A DNA stretch of 62,398 bases from Rhodanobacteraceae bacterium. Lineage in GTDB: Bacteria; Pseudomonadota; Gammaproteobacteria; Xanthomonadales; Rhodanobacteraceae. Below the pieces are notes generated by a model. That model made no database searches. It saw only the letters and a list, made by a program, of their open reading frames with translations, and was not told the origin of the DNA. The stretch is taken from contig SCQS01000041.1 of the NCBI GenBank assembly GCA_004299705.1, positions 1 to 62,398 on the forward strand. The letters run 5' to 3'. The position numbers and the translations under genes were made by a program. Position 1 is the first letter of the stretch, and every line of letters begins with the position of its first letter. Positions 31,268 to 39,331 of the stretch are shown here, piece after piece.

Positions 31268-31375
31268 GTAGGAGCCTACCTGCAGGCGACCGCATGCAGA
31301 GGTCACGCACACCGGACGCGCGCAGGCGCGCTCCTACAAAAAGGCGGGTGGGTAGGAGCCTGCCTGCAGGCGACC
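31268..31375. repeat. Cluster of three GTAG-type REP sequences
   Basis: Two direct copies begin GTAGGAGCCT and end GCAGGCGACC (31268-31291 and 31352-31375), differing at one base. A third copy, inverted, lies between (31318-31337, ending CTCCTAC). REPs beginning GTAG are known from Xanthomonadales, where they depend on RAYT transposases. No RAYT gene is in this window. Confidence 0.85.
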
Positions 31376-31380
31376 CGCGA

Positions 31381-32460
31381 TTACGCCAACGCCAGAATGT
31401 CGCCCAGCAACGCCTGCGCGGTGACTTCCGGCCCGGCGCCCGCACCCTGGATCACCAGCGGGCGTTGCGCGTAACGGGTGGTCGAGAACGCGAACAGATT
31501 GTCCGCACCCAGCAGGTGCGCGGCCGGGTGCGTCGCGGGCACTTCGACCAATCCGACCCGCGCGCTGCCGTCGGCATCGAAGCGCGCGAGGTAGCGCAAC
31601 ACGTGGTCGTGTCCGCTGGCGTTTGCGTGTCGCGCCGCGATCGGCGCATCGAGTTCGCCCAGACGCCCAAGGAACTCATCCCGCGGCACTCCGCGCATCG
31701 CTTCCGGCACCAGGTTCTCGACTTCGATGTCGCTGCGCTGCAGTGGAAACCCTGCCGCACGCGCGAGGATCAGCAGCTTGCGTGCAACGTCTTCGCCGGA
31801 AAGATCGGCGCGCGGATCGGGCTCGGTGTAGCCGAGCGCGCAGGCTTCGCGCAGCAGGGTCGAGAACGGCTGCCGGCCGTCGTAATGGTTGAACAGGTAC
31901 GAGAACGAGCCCGAGAACACACCCTCGACGCGGGTCAATTTGTCGCCGCAGGCGTGCAAGCGACGCAGCGCCGACAGCGCCGGCAGTCCCGCGCCCACGG
32001 TCGCGCTGTCGCCGTAATGCACGCCCTGCGCGCAGGCCGCCTGCAACGCATGCCAGCCGCCGATCTCGCCGCCGGCCAGCGCCTTGTTGGCGGTGACGAC
32101 GTGACAGCCGCGTGCGAGCCACTCGGGATGCCGCGCCGCCAGTTCACCCGAGGCGGTGGCGTCGATGATCACCTTGTCCTGTGCAGTGCTCCCATGCAGC
32201 GTCGCGAGCAGCGCGCGATCGTCACGCGGTTCGCCGGCCGCATCCAGCCGCTCGCGCAAGCGGCGTTCGGCCAGCGCGGCGGGCTGCGTCTGCTGATGCC
32301 GCGAATTGGCTGCACCAACCAGCCGCAGGTTGGCGCCCGCCGGCGTGCGCAGCAATTGCAGGAACGCGCCGCCGACCTTGCCGGTCCCCAACAACACCAC
32401 GGCGACTTCCGGGCGCGTCGCCACGCGCGGACACTCGGCCTCGGCCAGCACGGCGTTCAT
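31381..32460 (-). CDS. hom: Homoserine dehydrogenase
   Basis: Reduces aspartate semialdehyde to homoserine, here supplying the methionine branch. It is a 359-residue monofunctional enzyme (no aspartate kinase domain). The nucleotide-binding segment VAVVLLGTGKVGGAFLQLL is near residue 20; later come VTANKALAGG and the catalytic-region block GVFSGSFSYLFNHYDG and GYTEPDPRADLSGEDVARK. Its ATG overlaps the metB stop, so metX-metB-hom is one operon under the SAM riboswitch. Confidence 0.93.
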   Translation of the reverse strand: MNAVLAEAECPRVATRPEVAVVLLGTGKVGGAFLQLLRTPAGANLRLVGAANSRHQQTQPAALAERRLRERLDAAGEPRDDRALLATLHGSTAQDKVIIDATASGELAARHPEWLARGCHVVTANKALAGGEIGGWHALQAACAQGVHYGDSATVGAGLPALSALRRLHACGDKLTRVEGVFSGSFSYLFNHYDGRQPFSTLLREACALGYTEPDPRADLSGEDVARKLLILARAAGFPLQRSDIEVENLVPEAMRGVPRDEFLGRLGELDAPIAARHANASGHDHVLRYLARFDADGSARVGLVEVPATHPAAHLLGADNLFAFSTTRYAQRPLVIQGAGAGPEVTAQALLGDILALA

Positions 32461-33647
32461 GCAGGCACCGCCTGACGTTTGGGCGCGGTCGCGGCTGCCC
32501 GCGCAAGCGCCGCGCGCAGGTGACGCGACAAATCGGAAATATCCTCGATGCCGACCGACAGCCGCAGCAGCGTGTCGGAAATGCCGGCTGCACGGCGCGC
32601 TTCCGGCGCCATCGCCGCATGCGTCATGGTGGCCGGATGCGCGATCAGGCTTTCCACGCCGCCCAGCGATTCCGCCAACGTGATGCACTGCAGGCCATTC
32701 AGGAATGCGCGCACCGCGCCTTCGCCGCCTTCCAGCTCGAAACTCAGCATCGCACCGAAACCCGATTGTTGGCGCGCGGCCAGCGCATGCTGCGGATGCG
32801 AGGCCAGGCCCGGATAGAACACCTGCGTGACCGCCGGATGTTGATCGAGCAGATCGGCCAGCGCCGCCGCATTTTCCTGATGCGAACGCAACCGCGCCGA
32901 CAGCGTGCGCAGGCCGCGCAGGGTCAGCCAACTGTCGAACGGTGCGCCGGTGAGGCCGAGGCAATTGCCCCACCACTTCAACTTTTCGGCGACCTCGGGT
33001 TCGCGCGCGATCACCGCGCCGCCCACCACGTCGCTGTGGCCGTTGATGTATTTGGTGGTGGAATGAACCACCACGTCGGCGCCCAGCGTCAACGGCTGTT
33101 GCAGCGCCGGCGACAGGAAGGTGTTGTCGACCACGCACAACGCGCCCACCGCATGCGCTGCGTGCGCGACGTGGCGGATGTCGGTGATGCGCAACAGCGG
33201 ATTGGAGGGTGTTTCCACCCACACCAGCGACGGATTTTCCGCGAGGCCGGCGGCCAGCGCGGTCGGGTTGGTGAGGTCGGCAAAACGCAGCGTGAAGCGG
33301 CCCTTCTTTGCCCACGCATCCAGCAGCCGCCAGGTGCCGCCATAGCAATCGTGCGCGGCCAGCACGCTGCCACCCGCGGGCACCAGTTCCAGCGCCAGCG
33401 CGACCGCGGCCATGCCGCTCGCCGTCACCACCGCACCGGCGCCGTGTTCCAGGTCGGCCAACGCGTCGGCCAGCAGGTCGCGGGTCGGATTGCCGCTGCG
33501 CGAATAGTCGTAGGCACGTTTCTGGTTGAAGCTTTCGAACGAGTAGTTGGTGGAAAGATGCAGCGGCGGCACCACCGCGCCGTGCTGGCTGTCGGTTTCG
33601 ATGCCGGCGCGCACCGCGCGGGTGCAGGAAGCGATCGTGGTGGTCAT
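32457..33647 (-). CDS. metB: Cystathionine gamma-synthase / O-succinylhomoserine sulfhydrylase
   Basis: A PLP-dependent Cys/Met-metabolism enzyme (396 residues) acting on activated homoserine. The PLP lysine lies in VVHSTTKYINGHSD and the substrate region is LWVETPSNPLLRITD; the active-site Tyr motif YDYSRSGNPTRDLL is present. Whether it uses cysteine (MetB) or sulfide (MetZ) is not certain from sequence. It starts two bases after the metX stop and overlaps hom. Confidence 0.9.
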   Translation of the reverse strand: MTTTIASCTRAVRAGIETDSQHGAVVPPLHLSTNYSFESFNQKRAYDYSRSGNPTRDLLADALADLEHGAGAVVTASGMAAVALALELVPAGGSVLAAHDCYGGTWRLLDAWAKKGRFTLRFADLTNPTALAAGLAENPSLVWVETPSNPLLRITDIRHVAHAAHAVGALCVVDNTFLSPALQQPLTLGADVVVHSTTKYINGHSDVVGGAVIAREPEVAEKLKWWGNCLGLTGAPFDSWLTLRGLRTLSARLRSHQENAAALADLLDQHPAVTQVFYPGLASHPQHALAARQQSGFGAMLSFELEGGEGAVRAFLNGLQCITLAESLGGVESLIAHPATMTHAAMAPEARRAAGISDTLLRLSVGIEDISDLSRHLRAALARAAATAPKRQAVPA

Positions 33648-33648
33648 T

Positions 33649-34683
33649 TCATTCTCCGCGGGCGTGCAGGGCTTCGCGCAGCAGCGATGCGAGGCGTTCG
33701 TGTTCTTTCAGAAAGCCATCGTGGCCATAACGCGTCTCGACGACTTCGAGGCTGGCCGGTGCGCCGAGTTGCTGCTGCAACGCGCACAGGTCGGCCAGCG
33801 GCACCAGCCGGTCGCTGGCGAATCCGATCAGCGTGGCCGGTACGCGCACGGTCTTGGGATCGATGTCGTGCAGGTCGATGGACTCGGACAACGCGAGGTA
33901 GCGCCGCGCGTCGAAGCGTGCCACGAACTTGCGGCCATGGTGTTCCAGCCAGCCTTCCACCGGCAACTGGAAACGGCCATCGCGGTATTCGGGTCCGCCG
34001 GCGAAGCGGCGTCCGATCTCTTCGCCACTGCGATAAGTCGTGACCGCCAACTGGCGCGCCAGCGACAGGGCATCCTCCACGCAGCCGTTGTCGAGCCCCA
34101 GCTTGACGATGCCGCGTTGCACCGCGCGCTGCGCGGTGGCGTAGGGATGCGGCCGGTGCGCGCCGGCCAGCGCAATCAAGCGACCCAGCCGGTCGCCGTG
34201 GCGGGCGGCAAATGCAAGACCCACCATCGCGCCGTAGGAGGCGCCGATGAAGGCTTCCACGCGCGACACGCCCAAGGCGTCCAGCAACGCCGCCAGCGCG
34301 TCGGCCTGGTCATCGCTGGAAACCGAGGGCGCCTTGAGGTCATCCGCATCCAACCAGTCGATCGCCAGCACGCGGACATGGCCGAGGTCGACCGCGCGGC
34401 CTGCACCGACCAGCATTCCCCACCAGCCCGGCCCGGCATGTTCGGCACTGGCACAGACATCGCGGTCGGCCGAGATGCCGCCCTGCACGACGATGGTGGG
34501 CGCGCCCGGCGCGCCGGCCCACAGATAACGCACTTCCGCCTCGACGGCACCATCGCCGTAGCGCGGCGCGATCCGCACCCGGCGGGCCGCGCGCTGGCAA
34601 GCAAACGGAACCGCAACCGGCATGTCACGCAAGGCTTCGGCGACGTGCGGTTCGGCGATTTGCGATGCGACGGCGAGGCTCAT
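33649..34683 (-). CDS. metX: Homoserine O-acyltransferase MetX
   Basis: Activates homoserine for methionine synthesis. A 344-residue alpha/beta hydrolase with the nucleophile Ser in FIGASYGAM, an Asp in FASDRLVP and the terminal His in YGHDGFLKEH. MetX proteins of Xanthomonadales mostly use succinyl-CoA (the MetXS subgroup), so succinyltransferase activity is likely but not proven by sequence alone. The ATG at 34683 follows an AAGGAGAACC ribosome site that can be sequestered by an upstream complementary octamer. Confidence 0.92.
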   Translation of the reverse strand: MSLAVASQIAEPHVAEALRDMPVAVPFACQRAARRVRIAPRYGDGAVEAEVRYLWAGAPGAPTIVVQGGISADRDVCASAEHAGPGWWGMLVGAGRAVDLGHVRVLAIDWLDADDLKAPSVSSDDQADALAALLDALGVSRVEAFIGASYGAMVGLAFAARHGDRLGRLIALAGAHRPHPYATAQRAVQRGIVKLGLDNGCVEDALSLARQLAVTTYRSGEEIGRRFAGGPEYRDGRFQLPVEGWLEHHGRKFVARFDARRYLALSESIDLHDIDPKTVRVPATLIGFASDRLVPLADLCALQQQLGAPASLEVVETRYGHDGFLKEHERLASLLREALHARGE

Positions 34684-34686
34684 GAC

Positions 34687-34726
34687 GGTTCTCCTTGGCA
34701 ACGGACATCGAGTCGTGCGGAGAACC
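34687..34726 (-). promoter_or_regulatory. RBS-sequestering stem (riboswitch expression platform)
   Basis: GGTTCTCC (minus strand, 34726-34719) is an exact complement of GGAGAACC (34694-34687), which is the metX ribosome-binding site. Pairing would close a 24-nt loop and hide the site. Another 8-bp stem (34741-34761) lies between this and the aptamer without a T-run, so control looks translational. Confidence 0.75.
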
Positions 34727-34767
34727 GGAAACGGCCGTCCAATCCCGCGAACGGCGGGATTGCGCGA

Positions 34768-34882
34768 CTCATCTCTCGGGCGGCGTGCTGCGCCTCCGCA
34801 GGAGTTGGCACCGTGCGGAACCTTGCGGTTCCGCGGGTTGCCCCGGCTTCCAAGGGCCTGTCCCTCAGCCGGTCTCGATGAG
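34768..34882 (-). promoter_or_regulatory. SAM-I riboswitch upstream of metX
   Basis: The minus strand shows the S-box layout: P1 CTCATC at the 5' end (34882-34877 side) pairing with GAGATGAG at the 3' end, GAGGGAC, AAGCCGGGGCAACC and GGTGCCAACTCC. The GGCAACC and GGTGC(C)AACTCC strings are the conserved SAM-I core, and a GC-rich P3 arm (GCGGAACC...GGTTCCGC) sits between them. High SAM should turn off metX-metB-hom. Confidence 0.93.
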
Positions 34883-34893
34883 CAATGACCCGC

Positions 34894-34922
34894 ACTCTAG
34901 CCATCGAACGCGGGCATGTCAA
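34894..34922 (-). promoter_or_regulatory. Promoter of the metX-metB-hom operon
   Basis: A perfect TTGACA (34922-34917) and TAGAGT (34899-34894) are separated by exactly 17 bases on the minus strand. Initiation near 34887 would begin the transcript just before the riboswitch P1 stem. Confidence 0.8.
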
Positions 34923-34927
34923 CCGTT

Positions 34928-34951
34928 ATATGGACGTCCAGACGTCCATAT
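34928..34951. promoter_or_regulatory. Perfect palindrome upstream of the met promoter
   Basis: Arms ATATGGACGTC and its complement surround a CA spacer, directly upstream of the metX -35 box (about -41 to -64 from the predicted start). The centre also reads as two tandem octamers GGACGTCC and AGACGTCC, close to the enterobacterial met box AGACGTCT. It is a probable regulator site; which regulator is unknown. It could also serve the divergent glutathione transferase gene. Confidence 0.6.
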
Positions 34952-35109
34952 TACAAATCATCATTTCACGACTGTGCGCACACCTGTCGCGACCACGGAC
35001 TTGCCGCGTCACCACGATCGGCGCGCGTCCCCGCCCGGCGTTGTCGATTTCGCCTTGCACCGTTCGTCGTCCACCCGGACATCCGGCAAAAAGCGGAGGC
35101 GAACCCGCG

Positions 35110-35733
35110 ATGAAACTCCATTGGTCCGACCTGTTGTCGCCGCGCAAGGTCTGCGCGGTCGCCAAATACTTGCAATCGCCGATTGAATACGTGTACGTCG
35201 ATGTCGGTCGCGGCGAACACAAGACGCCGGGATACCTGGCGTTGAACCCCAATGGACAGGTGCCGACCCTGGTCGACGACGGATATACGCTGTGGGAATC
35301 CGCCGCGATCATGTGTCACCTGGCCGCACGTTCGGATTCGGGCCTGTGGCCGCAGGACGCGCGCCAGTGCGACGTGCTGCGCTGGCTCAGTTGGGATCTG
35401 GCACGGGTTTACCCCTGTGCCGGCGAACTTTATTTCCAGTACATCATCAAGCCGCGTTTCGCGCTGGGCGAGGCCGATCCGGCCGCGGTGGAACACGCAA
35501 CCGACGCTTGGCGCCGCTGCGCCGCGATTCTGGACGACCACCTGCGCGGCCGCCGCTGGCTGGTGGGCGATGCGCTCAGCGTGGCGGATTTCGCGGTCGC
35601 GGTCACGCTGCCGTACGCCGAGCGCGCCCACATCCCGCTCGACGACTACCCGTCGATCCGGCGCTGGCACGAGCGCCTGAACGAGCTGGAAGCTTGGCGC
35701 GAGCCATTTCCCGCGCGGGCCGAGGTGGCCTGA
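35110..35733 (+). CDS. Glutathione S-transferase family protein
   Basis: A 207-residue cytosolic GST. The thioredoxin-like domain has LSPRKVCAVAKYL at the active-site helix, NPNGQVPTLVDDGYTLWESAAIM (cis-Pro and the glutathione-binding E-S) and a helical C-domain with VGDALSVADFAVAV. Length and motifs fit the theta/beta-like bacterial GSTs. The ATG at 35110 gives the normal start; the long upstream frame covers the met promoter region. Confidence 0.88.
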   Translation: MKLHWSDLLSPRKVCAVAKYLQSPIEYVYVDVGRGEHKTPGYLALNPNGQVPTLVDDGYTLWESAAIMCHLAARSDSGLWPQDARQCDVLRWLSWDLARVYPCAGELYFQYIIKPRFALGEADPAAVEHATDAWRRCAAILDDHLRGRRWLVGDALSVADFAVAVTLPYAERAHIPLDDYPSIRRWHERLNELEAWREPFPARAEVA

Positions 35734-35822
35734 TTCGAGCCCGTCACGGATGGTTGTCGATTTTCTGCCGTGCCGTTCGTCGGCAGAATGAACATCCCGC
35801 AATCGCCATCGAGGAGAGTCCC

Positions 35823-36245
35823 ATGCAACTCGTCAGCTACCTGTTTTTCAAGAACAACGCCGCGGAAGCATTCGATTTCTACGCCAAGTGTCTGGGCGGC
35901 AAGATCGCCATGAAGGTGACCTATGGCGACATGCCGGAGAGTGAACGGGTGCCTGCGGAAATGCGCAACCTGGTCGCGCATGTGCAGCTCGCGGTCGGCA
36001 ATGCCCAGTTGATGGGTTCCGACTGGTGCCCGCCGGGGGACGGAACGCCCTATCCGGGCATCCACGGCAGCCGGGTTTGCCTGGTCGTCGATAGCCCGGA
36101 AGAGGCCGAGCGCGTGTTCAAGGCACTCAGCGCGGGCGGCGAAGTGATGATGCCGATCGCCGAGACTTCCTGGTCGTTGCGCTTCGGGATGTTCACCGAC
36201 CGCTATGGCGCACACTGGATGGTCAACTGCAACAGGCCGGCATGA
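35823..36245 (+). CDS. VOC/glyoxalase-fold protein (PhnB-like)
   Basis: A 140-residue single-domain protein of the PhnB/3-demethylubiquinone-type VOC family: LFFKNNAAEAFDFYAKCLGGKI, then HVQLAVGNAQLMGSDW and SLRFGMFTDRYGAHWMVNC. No clear enzyme function can be assigned. AGGAGAG upstream supports the start. Its stop overlaps the start of the YceI gene. Confidence 0.85.
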   Translation: MQLVSYLFFKNNAAEAFDFYAKCLGGKIAMKVTYGDMPESERVPAEMRNLVAHVQLAVGNAQLMGSDWCPPGDGTPYPGIHGSRVCLVVDSPEEAERVFKALSAGGEVMMPIAETSWSLRFGMFTDRYGAHWMVNCNRPA

Positions 36246-36883
36246 ACCGGAAGCGTGCCATGCACCCGAACCGACGCGCGATTCATCTTGGCCTGCTGGC
36301 GCTGCCGCTTCTGGCGGCAACCGCCGCCGCCTCACCGCAGCGCTTCACCATCGACTCCGACCACACCTACCCGAGCTTCGCGGCCGACCACATGGGCCTC
36401 TCGACCTGGCGCGGCAAGTTCGATCACTCCAGCGGCACGATCACGCTGGATCGCGCGAAGCAAACGGGCACGGTGCACATCGTCACGCAGATCGCCAGCA
36501 TCGATTTCGGCAATCCGGTTCTGCAACAGACGGTGCTGAAGGCCGTATTTCCGCCTCCCCTGTGCAAGACCCAGTGCGCGTTCTTCGACGCCGCGAAATA
36601 CCCGACGGCCGTGTACGACGGCAAGCTCGCGGATTTCGTCGACGGCGCGCCCACGCGCGTGATCGGCAAGCTGATGCTGCACGGCGTGACACGCCCGCTG
36701 GATCTGAAGATCGAGCACTTCAAGTGCATCCCCGACCCGATGCTGCATCCGCGCGAGCGCTGCGGCGCGGAAGCGTCGGCCACTTTCAACCGCGCCGATT
36801 TCGGCATCGACGCCGGCGAGTCGTTTGGCTTCGACATGCGGGTGAACCTGCAGATCCAGGTCGAGGCGGTGCAGGACAAGTAA
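36242..36883 (+). CDS. YceI family periplasmic protein
   Basis: A 213-residue lipocalin-like YceI protein. A signal peptide (LGLLALPLLAATAAA) precedes FTIDSDHTYPSFAADHMGLSTWRG, GKLMLHGVTRPLDL and FNRADFGID, the family landmarks; YceI proteins bind isoprenoid or other lipophilic ligands. Four cysteines in the mature part could form disulfides. It is coupled to the glyoxalase-fold gene by a four-base overlap. Confidence 0.9.
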   Translation: MNRKRAMHPNRRAIHLGLLALPLLAATAAASPQRFTIDSDHTYPSFAADHMGLSTWRGKFDHSSGTITLDRAKQTGTVHIVTQIASIDFGNPVLQQTVLKAVFPPPLCKTQCAFFDAAKYPTAVYDGKLADFVDGAPTRVIGKLMLHGVTRPLDLKIEHFKCIPDPMLHPRERCGAEASATFNRADFGIDAGESFGFDMRVNLQIQVEAVQDK

Positions 36884-36936
36884 TTGCGTCGCCCATGCGG
36901 TACCCTGAAGTGGTTTCGAACAACCGGGGAAACTGC

Positions 36937-38334
36937 ATGCTGCCGAGAGCTCGCCTCACCTTGCTGGCCGGGTGTCTGGTCATGGCGCTGGCCAACGCTG
37001 CGCCGGCCATCGCGGAAACCACGGCCCAAGCCATGCCGGAATACATGGACATGCTGGGCCACGCCATCGCGATGCAGACGGTGGAAGGCAAGGACCAGGT
37101 TCCGGCGTTCGCGCGTTACCTCGCCGGCAAGCTGGAATCGGCGGGCTTCGCGAAATCCGACATCCAGATCATCCCGGTCGGCCACACCGCCGCGCTGGTG
37201 GTGCATTACCGCGGCAGCGGCAAGGGCAAGCCGATCCTGATCTCCGCGCACATGGACGTGGTCGCGGCCAACGCCGACGGCTGGACCGATCACGACCCCT
37301 TCAAGCTGGTCAAGGATGGCCCCTATTACTACGGCCGCGGCGTGGCCGACATGAAGGACAACACCGTCGCGCTCGTTGCAACCTTCATGCGCCTGAAGCG
37401 CGAGGGCTTCGTGCCCGGCCATGCAATGATCCTGGTGTTCTCGGGCGACGAGGAAACCGACATGGCCTCCACGCGCGAACTGGCGAAGCGCTACCACGAC
37501 GCCGAGTTCCTGCTGAACGGCGACGCGGGTGGCGGCACCTACGACGCGAAGCTCAAGCCCGTGATGTTCGAAGTGCAGGCCGCCGAAAAAACCTACGCGG
37601 ACTTCCAGCTCACCGCCACCTCGAAGGGCGGGCATTCCAGCGAGCCGAGCCCCGACAACGCGATCTACAAGCTGGCGGGCGCGCTCCAGCGCGTCGCCGC
37701 GTACCCGTTTCCGGTCAAGTACAACAAGATCACGCTGGCATCGTTCAAGGCCATCGGCGAACACGGCAGCGGCAAGCTCGCCGAAGCCGCGCGACAGTTC
37801 ACCGCCGATCCGGGCAACGCCAGGGCCGTGGCCGTGATTTCGGCCGACCCGGCGTACGTCGGCCAGATCCGCACCACCTGCGCCGCGACCATGCTGGGCG
37901 GCGGCCACGCCCTCAACGCCTTGCCGGAACGCGCCACCGCCAACGTCAATTGCCGCATCTTTCCCGGCACCAGCGTCGCCTCGGTCCAGGCAGCGCTGGT
38001 CAAGGCCGTCGCCAACCCCGCGATCGAGGTCAGCGTGCGCATGCCGCCGCCCGTGACCAGCCCCGCTTCGCCGTTGCGCCCGGACGTCATGGCCGCCGTC
38101 GCCACCACCGTCCACGAACGCTTCCCCGGACTGGACATCGTGCCTGGCATGTCCTCCGGCGCCACCGACAGCATGTATTTCCGCAATGCCGGCGTGCCGT
38201 GCTACGGCATCGATCCCAACTTCTCCAAGCCCGGCGACGCGCACGCCCACGGCTACAACGAAAGGCTGCTTGCCACCGAACCGCCCGCGGGCCTGGACTT
38301 CTGGCACAGCCTGCTGACGAAACTCACGAAGTAA
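36937..38334 (+). CDS. M20 family metallopeptidase, exported
   Basis: A 465-residue zinc peptidase with an N-terminal signal peptide (LTLLAGCLVMALANAAPAIA). Metal ligands fit M20: His in ISAHMDVV, Asp in GRGVADMKDN, Glu-Glu in SGDEETDM and the later Asp in LNGDAGG, with the terminal His in HAHGYNER. A dimerisation domain is inserted around residues 210-330. Substrate unknown; it is similar to carboxypeptidase/dipeptidase types. Confidence 0.88.
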   Translation: MLPRARLTLLAGCLVMALANAAPAIAETTAQAMPEYMDMLGHAIAMQTVEGKDQVPAFARYLAGKLESAGFAKSDIQIIPVGHTAALVVHYRGSGKGKPILISAHMDVVAANADGWTDHDPFKLVKDGPYYYGRGVADMKDNTVALVATFMRLKREGFVPGHAMILVFSGDEETDMASTRELAKRYHDAEFLLNGDAGGGTYDAKLKPVMFEVQAAEKTYADFQLTATSKGGHSSEPSPDNAIYKLAGALQRVAAYPFPVKYNKITLASFKAIGEHGSGKLAEAARQFTADPGNARAVAVISADPAYVGQIRTTCAATMLGGGHALNALPERATANVNCRIFPGTSVASVQAALVKAVANPAIEVSVRMPPPVTSPASPLRPDVMAAVATTVHERFPGLDIVPGMSSGATDSMYFRNAGVPCYGIDPNFSKPGDAHAHGYNERLLATEPPAGLDFWHSLLTKLTK

Positions 38335-38454
38335 AACTCTGGCCACACAAATCGGCAGGGGGTTAGTTAGCTTGCAAATTTTGCCGGGAGATTGCTGCGA
38401 GGATGGCACAGATGCAATCATTGATCCAGCCAAGACGGAAACATCAACCGCATC

Positions 38455-39285
38455 ATGAACAATGACCTGCTACTTCCTTACCTGAATGAAAAATTTCCGC
38501 TTACCCGCAGTTCCCCGAAGCAGTTTCGTGAACTACACGAGGCCGCAGAAAAACTTGCCGCAGCGAAAAGCGAACCTCATGTCATCGCGGCGAGCCTGGC
38601 CCTTTCGCAAACACTGGATGGAAGTCTTGAATTCTGGAGGGCCCAGTTCAAGGGCGATTCCGGGTACTCATACCTGCGGGGGACAGTGCTGGAGGCGATC
38701 ACCATCCAGCTCGCCATGGTCGTCGCGGGCTCCGGCGGATCGAAGCACGATCTCACGGTCGAGAAGATTTCGACCGGAACCGGGGTCATCACGGGGCTAT
38801 CGTTTCAGTTTCGGCGTGACAGCATCCCCAAAGATGTACCGCTGACCCTGCGGCGCGACCGGGATGACGTGATCATCGGGATCAAACGTACCATCGTCGT
38901 CACCGGCACTGACGGATCCCGTGCTTCGTTTGAAGATGAGTTGATTCCGATTTGTGTCGTCGCGTGCAAGATGTACATAGATGCAACGCGCCTCGAAAAC
39001 GTTTTGGCGAAAGCGCGCAGCATCCTCGCCAGTCACTCGCGTTGCAGCTTCCTTGTCGCTTCCGACTGGGACGCGCTGGGAGAAAAGGAATGGCACGATG
39101 CCGCCAGGCGGCTGCTGGATTCCCTCTACGCGCCCGTTGAGGACATCATCTTTCTGCGCGGAGATGGCGCGAGACGCCCGAAGAATTCGGATCTTGCCAA
39201 GAAATCACTTTCGAGCCCCTACCTGTCCACACAGTTGCAACGGTTGGCGCATGCCATGCGGGCTGCCATCAAAAAATGGAATTGA
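38455..39285 (+). CDS. Putative type II restriction endonuclease
   Basis: A 276-residue protein without a confident family match by eye. It has features of a Bpu10I-like type II restriction enzyme: YLRGTVLE (E80), an acidic strand RDRDDVIIG (D137/D138), and IPICVVACKMYIDATRLENVL, where K172 could be the Lys of a PD-(D/E)xK-type site, followed by a helix. It faces, tail to tail across 46 bp, a DNA adenine methyltransferase gene, which supports the call. Codon usage is less GC-rich than in flanking genes, suggesting acquisition. No separate control (C) gene is visible. Confidence 0.55.
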   Translation: MNNDLLLPYLNEKFPLTRSSPKQFRELHEAAEKLAAAKSEPHVIAASLALSQTLDGSLEFWRAQFKGDSGYSYLRGTVLEAITIQLAMVVAGSGGSKHDLTVEKISTGTGVITGLSFQFRRDSIPKDVPLTLRRDRDDVIIGIKRTIVVTGTDGSRASFEDELIPICVVACKMYIDATRLENVLAKARSILASHSRCSFLVASDWDALGEKEWHDAARRLLDSLYAPVEDIIFLRGDGARRPKNSDLAKKSLSSPYLSTQLQRLAHAMRAAIKKWN

Positions 39286-39331
39286 GGCAATCAAGCGAAC
39301 AGACAATACCGCGCCGCGAAGGCTGGACACT

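Noticed and set aside
31381-33348. Long form of hom reaching into metB
   Set aside because: The upstream part is an alternate frame of metB; the ATG at 32460 overlapping the metB stop is the natural start.
34928-34951. Firm assignment of the palindrome to MetJ
   Set aside because: The match to tandem met boxes is imperfect, the position is that of an activator, and no metJ gene is in view.
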